DNA from: Draconibacterium sp.
GTDB lineage: Bacteria; Bacteroidota; Bacteroidia; Bacteroidales; Prolixibacteraceae
Assembly (NCBI GenBank): GCA_027011835.1
Contig: JALUZN010000020.1
Location: 1-14,806, forward strand
Direction of reading: 5' to 3'
DNA: 14,806 bases
Every line of letters begins with the position of its first letter. The first letter of the stretch is position 1. Shown here one piece after another: positions 10,770-14,806 of the stretch. Position numbers and translations under genes: made by a program. The notes beneath the pieces were generated by a model. The model was not told the DNA's origin. It ran no database searches and was given only the letters and a program-made list of their open reading frames with translations.

Positions 10770-13310
10770 ATGAATAAAACAAAGATACTTTTTACCGGAT
10801 TACTTCTTTTGGGTTTTGTAAGTGTGTTTGCCCAAAAAGGTGTGTTGAGCGGTGTTGTTCATGATAAAGAAACCAACGAACGAATTCCGTTTGCAACAGT
10901 CTCTGTTTATACCAACAATTTCGATTTGGTTACCGGAACCACATCGAATGGCAAAGGGAAGTTTAAAATTGATAAACTTGAATACGGGAATTACCGGCTT
11001 ATTATCTCATTTATTGGTTATGGTAACGACACATTAAATGCAATTACGCTTTCAGCGTCGCATCCAACTGTGTTTATTGGCGATGTGGTTTTATCTCCAT
11101 CGACAGTTGAGCTTGAAGGTGTAGATGTAAAGGCAATGGCGCGAACAACTTCGAAGAAAATTGACAGGCAGACTTATCGTGCCAGCGATTTTGAAACGGC
11201 AAGTGGCGGAACAGCTGTCGATGTGCTAAATAAACTGCCATCAGTTTCGGTTGGCCCCGATGGTACTGTATCACTGCGCGGAACCACTGATTTTATGGTT
11301 TATCTGAATGGAAAACCTACACAAATGGAAGCCTCTGTTTTGTTGGGACAAATATCGGCCGATGCAATCGAGAATATTGAAGTTATTACTGTTCCAACCG
11401 CACGGTACGACGCGCAGGGGAAAGGTGGAATTATAAATATTACAACGAAGAATAAGGGACTTGAAGGACTTTCGGTTTCGGCAAATGGTGTGTTTGGCGA
11501 TGCTCCATGGGGACACGTTACCGATAAATACAGTGGTTTTAATCTTACCGACCGGCGCGGTGGCGGCGGGCTCAATTTGGTGTATAATAAGAATAATCTG
11601 AGTTTATACGGTGGGTTAACTTACAATAAACGAAACGTAAATGGTGCGCGTGTTGGCGATGCCCGTTTGTTGCAATCCGATGGGTCGTATTACCATATGG
11701 TTGCCAGTGGCGAACGCCCCGAGTGGTACGAAAACTATTCGGCAAATATTGGTGTCGATTATAAGTTAAGTGAAAAGAGTAACATTGTGGCATCGTACTT
11801 TTATGGCCACCGCACCGAAGGACGCTCGGCATTTTATGTGTACAATAACTTTTATGGCGATGTGGATAAAAATCCAATTCCGGGAATCGACCCGCAAAAC
11901 CATTGGATTTATAATCCGAATACCGACAACCGTTATGGTATTTTTCATACAGGGAATATCGATTTAACACAAGAATTCGATAATAAATCGAAAGTTACAT
12001 TTTCGTTGTTGTACGAACACTCGGAGTTGAGTCGTGAATTAAGTAATCAGAATTATGCTTTCGATAAACCTGCCGACGAAGTAGGCGAAAAGTTGGCACA
12101 CTTTCATCAAACCGACAATACTCCACTCGACGGAGTGCGTACAGCAATTGATTTTGAAAAGGAGCTTGAAAATGGAAAGCTGGGAATTGGATTTCAGCCA
12201 CAGTTTGTAAATCAGGCGGGTGGTTATCAGTACGATACGTTAAATGTAAGTAGTGGTAATTGGGGAACGAATAAAACACTCAGCAATAGTTTCGATTTTT
12301 CGCGGGCAATTTTCGCGGGATATCTCGACTACTCGGCAACCTTTGGCAATTTTAGTTTAATTGCCGGGCTGCGTGTTGAATATACCGACCAACTCCTGAA
12401 AATAGACAACCCCGACTCGCTTAATTTTTTCGATAAACCTATTTTACCCGAATATAAAGTACAGCAGCTCGACTGGTTTCCATCGCTTCATTTAAATTAC
12501 AATTTTAACGAAACCAGTTCTGTTATTTTTGCTGCCAGTCGCCGTATTAACCGGCCACCAACAAAAAATATGGCGCCGTTTCTGTATCGTCGCCATTACG
12601 AAGTTTACGTGGTTGGCGACCCGGAATTAAAACCCGAGTACCTTACAAATCTTGAATTGACATTCGATAAAAAACTTGGAAAACAGAGTTTTACCCTTAC
12701 CGGTTTTTATCGTGGAACCGATAATGCAATTTTCCGTGTAAATACCGTTTACGAAAAGGAAAATGTGCTGATTAGAAGTTATACAAATTCGGGAAATGTA
12801 AAAGCACTGGGAGCTGAGTTGAATGCTAATCTGACAGCCGGAAAATTTGCGAAATTTTTTGTTGGCGGGTCGCTCTATAATTTCAATACGCAGGGCGATG
12901 TGTTTGGATATAAAGAGGATAACAGCAGTACAAACTGGAGTTTAAAAAGCAATATGAATTTAATGCTTCGAAAAGATTTGAAATTTACTATCGATTTCGA
13001 TTTACGTTCGGCAACTGTTACAACACAAGGGCGAAACGAAATGTTTTACATGTCGAATGCAGCGTTGAATTATTCGCCAGATGCACTGAATGGCTGGAAC
13101 CTGGGCGTAAAAGTTTTAGATCTTTTAGGTTCGAATGTAACCGGATTGAATACACGTGCTTACGACCCGTCGGGAACACAAATATTTTATCAGGAGGTGG
13201 AGTATACACGATACGGCCCAATTTTGGAAGTTAGCGCAAAATACTCATTCAATATGAAAGGTAAATCGCATAAAAAAGCGGAGAGTACTTTTGGTAAAGA
13301 GCAGTTTTGA
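10770..13310 (+). CDS. Outer-membrane TonB-type receptor with carboxypeptidase-regulatory-like N-domain
   Basis: An 846-residue outer-membrane beta-barrel family protein. The signal peptide is 1-21 (MNKTKILFTGLLLLGFVSVFA). A carboxypeptidase-regulatory-like Ig-fold domain spans about 24-108 (GVLSGVVHDKETNERIPFAT and the SFIGYG block). A plug-like domain spans about 140-228, with AVDVLNKLPSVSV, VSLRGTTDFMVYLNGKP and NIEVITVPTARYDAQGKGGI. The rest, to 846, is a barrel of the OMP_b-brl_3 type. Proteins of this class resemble SusC but are smaller and lack a SusD partner; their ligands are mostly unknown, and several are induced with peptide or metal uptake. The C-terminus has a basic extension (KGKSHKKAESTFGKEQF) past the last strand. 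The gene stands alone, with the repeat cluster before it and a shared terminator after it. Confidence 0.92.
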   Translation: MNKTKILFTGLLLLGFVSVFAQKGVLSGVVHDKETNERIPFATVSVYTNNFDLVTGTTSNGKGKFKIDKLEYGNYRLIISFIGYGNDTLNAITLSASHPTVFIGDVVLSPSTVELEGVDVKAMARTTSKKIDRQTYRASDFETASGGTAVDVLNKLPSVSVGPDGTVSLRGTTDFMVYLNGKPTQMEASVLLGQISADAIENIEVITVPTARYDAQGKGGIINITTKNKGLEGLSVSANGVFGDAPWGHVTDKYSGFNLTDRRGGGGLNLVYNKNNLSLYGGLTYNKRNVNGARVGDARLLQSDGSYYHMVASGERPEWYENYSANIGVDYKLSEKSNIVASYFYGHRTEGRSAFYVYNNFYGDVDKNPIPGIDPQNHWIYNPNTDNRYGIFHTGNIDLTQEFDNKSKVTFSLLYEHSELSRELSNQNYAFDKPADEVGEKLAHFHQTDNTPLDGVRTAIDFEKELENGKLGIGFQPQFVNQAGGYQYDTLNVSSGNWGTNKTLSNSFDFSRAIFAGYLDYSATFGNFSLIAGLRVEYTDQLLKIDNPDSLNFFDKPILPEYKVQQLDWFPSLHLNYNFNETSSVIFAASRRINRPPTKNMAPFLYRRHYEVYVVGDPELKPEYLTNLELTFDKKLGKQSFTLTGFYRGTDNAIFRVNTVYEKENVLIRSYTNSGNVKALGAELNANLTAGKFAKFFVGGSLYNFNTQGDVFGYKEDNSSTNWSLKSNMNLMLRKDLKFTIDFDLRSATVTTQGRNEMFYMSNAALNYSPDALNGWNLGVKVLDLLGSNVTGLNTRAYDPSGTQIFYQEVEYTRYGPILEVSAKYSFNMKGKSHKKAESTFGKEQF

Positions 13311-13596
13311 GTTTAACCCCATTGTAGCTTGTTAAACCTCCGGTTTATTTTCTGTTTACCGTTTTGCTTTAAAACAACTCCTCCTTTTGTATGTATTTTT
13401 TATGCTTTCGAAACAGGATATTCTAACACAATCAAAAGAGGGAAAGAGGTGATTTTGAGGAAATAAATCGTCGTTGTGCGTCCAGAAGGTTGTTCCCTGC
13501 TAATAAAAACAAAACAACACCCCATAAAAAGAGGTGTTGTTGGTTTTTTGTTTTAATATATTTTCAATGATTTTACTCAAACAGTAAAAACAACTT
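13311..13596. other. Convergent intergenic region after the second receptor gene
   Basis: No gene seen. The only structure I can support is the bidirectional terminator at 13513-13549. The stretch 13311-13505 is AT-rich without repeats or conserved motifs that I recognise. Confidence 0.5.
13513..13549. terminator. Bidirectional terminator between convergent genes
   Basis: AACAACACC (13513-13521) pairs perfectly with GGTGTTGTT (13533-13541) around an 11-nt loop. Six T residues (13544-13549) follow on the plus strand, and the A-rich left flank (13504-13514) gives a U-rich tail on the minus strand. It can serve both the receptor gene and the convergent outer-membrane protein gene. Confidence 0.85.
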
Positions 13597-14640
13597 CTAT
13601 AAGAGGAATCGGTAGTTGGCCGAAAGCAGGAACGATTTTCTATCGCCAATCAATCCGGCTTCTGTTCTAAACTGCCAACGCTTGTTTAGTTGATATTGTG
13701 CTCCAAAAAGAACATTCCACTCCTGTTTCGGTCGTTTGTCCATTCCGTAAGAAATAACTGTACTGCCATCTTTTGCATCTATTCTTTCTATTATAGGTGT
13801 GAGGATTTTATCTGCTATTATTTTCTGAGGTGCTGTAGCATCGTTGTTATACCAATCCCAGTATTCGGCAACAAAGGCATCTTTGTTATCCCAAACTTCC
13901 TGCGGAATTGCATCCTTCATTTTTATACTTCCCACTGTATTCGCTCCCATTTTTACGCGCATTCCTCCAACCCAAAAAGCAATATTACTCTCAGGGTGCT
14001 TCTTAAAAGTAAATGTTTTTCCTAGCCGAATACCCATAACTTTTGCCAAAACAGGATCTTCCAATAACTCTGGTTTTGTCCATGTAAAGTTACCATCAAC
14101 CGACATCCAAAGAGGGCCTAGTCCAAATGCTCCCAGAACCCCGAATCCTACAGTTGACAGGCCTTGTGTTACAATTGACTTCATTTCGATGGGGGCTGTT
14201 AAATTAACCTCTGTGGTCGAAGCTCCGTATCCGAAAATACCAGAAACATTCAGAAATGGGAGCAACCAAATATCGGGTCTGAAATTTAACGAATACGAGG
14301 TATTTGTGTTGTCTCCAAAATCAATAAAATCAACCGGGGTTAAAGGAATATCAACATTGTCGTTTGCTATTCCAAGCTGAAAATTATCGATAACAATTCC
14401 CTGTTTCATCCAGATGTAGTTCGCCATTGCTCCTGCAGGATATGGAATATCGAATCCTTTTTTATAGGCTCCTTGCCCCCATATTGGGAAAATGTAATTG
14501 TATTCAACATTTTTTAAACTATCGATGTAAGCTTTTTGGTTTTTCCCTAACTTTCGTGTACTATACTGAGCATTAGCACTAAAGGTAAATGCAAATGCAA
14601 GTAGTAACAGCATTGTCATTCGTGTAATTCTATTTTTCAT
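13597..14640 (-). CDS. Putative outer-membrane beta-barrel protein, unrecognised family
   Basis: A 347-residue protein whose family I do not recognise. The signal peptide is 1-24 (basic start, then MLLLLAFAFTF, ending SANA before Gln25). The mature part has alternating hydrophobic strands rich in Gly and aromatic residues, for example WLLPFLNVSGIFGYGAS, GLSTVGFGVLGAFGLGPLWM and NIAFWVGGMRVKMGAN, and it ends in a strand, FLLSANYRFLL, resembling a barrel C-terminus. A soluble-looking insertion at about 240-300 (DAIPQEVWDNKDAFVAEYWDWYNN) breaks the pattern. This suggests an outer-membrane barrel with one large loop or plug segment. The ATG at 14640 gives a clean signal peptide; Met8 and Met10 are alternatives. 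The gene's upstream region is only 43 bp before an IS1595-type transposase stop codon, so its promoter may lie in or near that element. Confidence 0.7.
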   Translation of the reverse strand: MKNRITRMTMLLLLAFAFTFSANAQYSTRKLGKNQKAYIDSLKNVEYNYIFPIWGQGAYKKGFDIPYPAGAMANYIWMKQGIVIDNFQLGIANDNVDIPLTPVDFIDFGDNTNTSYSLNFRPDIWLLPFLNVSGIFGYGASTTEVNLTAPIEMKSIVTQGLSTVGFGVLGAFGLGPLWMSVDGNFTWTKPELLEDPVLAKVMGIRLGKTFTFKKHPESNIAFWVGGMRVKMGANTVGSIKMKDAIPQEVWDNKDAFVAEYWDWYNNDATAPQKIIADKILTPIIERIDAKDGSTVISYGMDKRPKQEWNVLFGAQYQLNKRWQFRTEAGLIGDRKSFLLSANYRFLL

Positions 14641-14683
14641 ATCGAAGTTGTTTTAATTAACCATACGGTCTTTATTTAAATGA

Positions 14684-14806
14684 TTATCCGTATTTATACC
14701 CAAACTCGTTTTTATAACTCACGCATGCCACTAAAAGCCGGTTGAACAATGCTTCTCCGTGATATCTTCGATTAAATTTATAACAAAATTCGTCAAGATA
14801 ATTTTG
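14684..14806 (-). CDS. IS1595-family transposase, C-terminal fragment (cut by window edge)
   Basis: The last 40 codons and the stop of a gene entering from the right edge. The visible reading begins QNYLDEFCYKFNRRYHG, continues with LFNRLLVACVSYKNEFG and ends GYKYG-stop at 14684. The pattern Y-L-x-E-F-x-x-[RK]-F-N-R-R followed by L-F-x-R-L-L is the characteristic C-terminus of the IS1595/ISXO2-like DDE transposase domain. Whether the rest of the gene is intact lies outside the window. The element's inverted-repeat end should fall within 14641-14683; GGTC at 14667, leading into GATTATCCG, is a possible but unproven boundary. Confidence 0.8.
   Translation of the reverse strand, partial: QNYLDEFCYKFNRRYHGEALFNRLLVACVSYKNEFGYKYG

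Noticed and set aside
13690..14380. Plus-strand frames of 111 and 178 codons opposite the barrel protein gene
   Set aside because: The minus-strand gene has a clear signal peptide and barrel-like strands over the same bases; the plus-strand products have no recognisable features.

Overview
The window looks like chromosomal DNA of a Bacteroidota bacterium. Within the phylum, the Marinilabiliales/Prolixibacteraceae neighbourhood is my best guess, but this is an inference. The reasons are AT-rich DNA, start codons without Shine-Dalgarno sequences, several -7 boxes of the Bacteroidota type TAnnTTTG, two TonB-dependent receptors, an OmpA protein with thrombospondin type 3 repeats, and two families I know only from this phylum (DUF5606 and DUF6787).

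Layout. Positions 16-1150 carry, on the minus strand, a DJ-1/PfpI protein and a stand-alone ECF sigma factor, with a terminator hairpin between them. Positions 1474-4009 carry, on the plus strand, a vitamin B12/siderophore-type TonB-dependent receptor and the DUF5606 gene. A minus-strand DEDDh exonuclease (4028-4567) converges on the latter. Then come ompA-like (4726-6069) with a strong terminator, and argS (6183-7973). A minus-strand operon VTT/DedA-like - DUF6787 - msrA (9729 to 8222) converges on argS. A 240-bp element with terminal inverted repeats sits exactly between the argS and msrA stop codons.

Positions 9730-10769 hold no convincing gene. They hold three copies of a 152-bp repeat, each opening with a GGGATTTATCCC-type hairpin. 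Each copy runs at its 3' end into a degenerate tract with a strict 7-bp period (GAATNNN). Two further palindromes lie between copies 2 and 3. A second, carboxypeptidase-regulatory-domain TonB-type receptor (10770-13310) follows. It converges through a bidirectional terminator on an unrecognised outer-membrane barrel protein (13597-14640). The right edge cuts through the 3' end of an IS1595-family transposase gene.

Functionally most genes are housekeeping (argS, exonuclease, msrA, DJ-1) or envelope proteins. I see no defence system, CRISPR array, tRNA or rRNA. The most unusual material is non-coding: the repeat-plus-heptad composite and the element that duplicated a site containing both stop codons of two abutting convergent genes.
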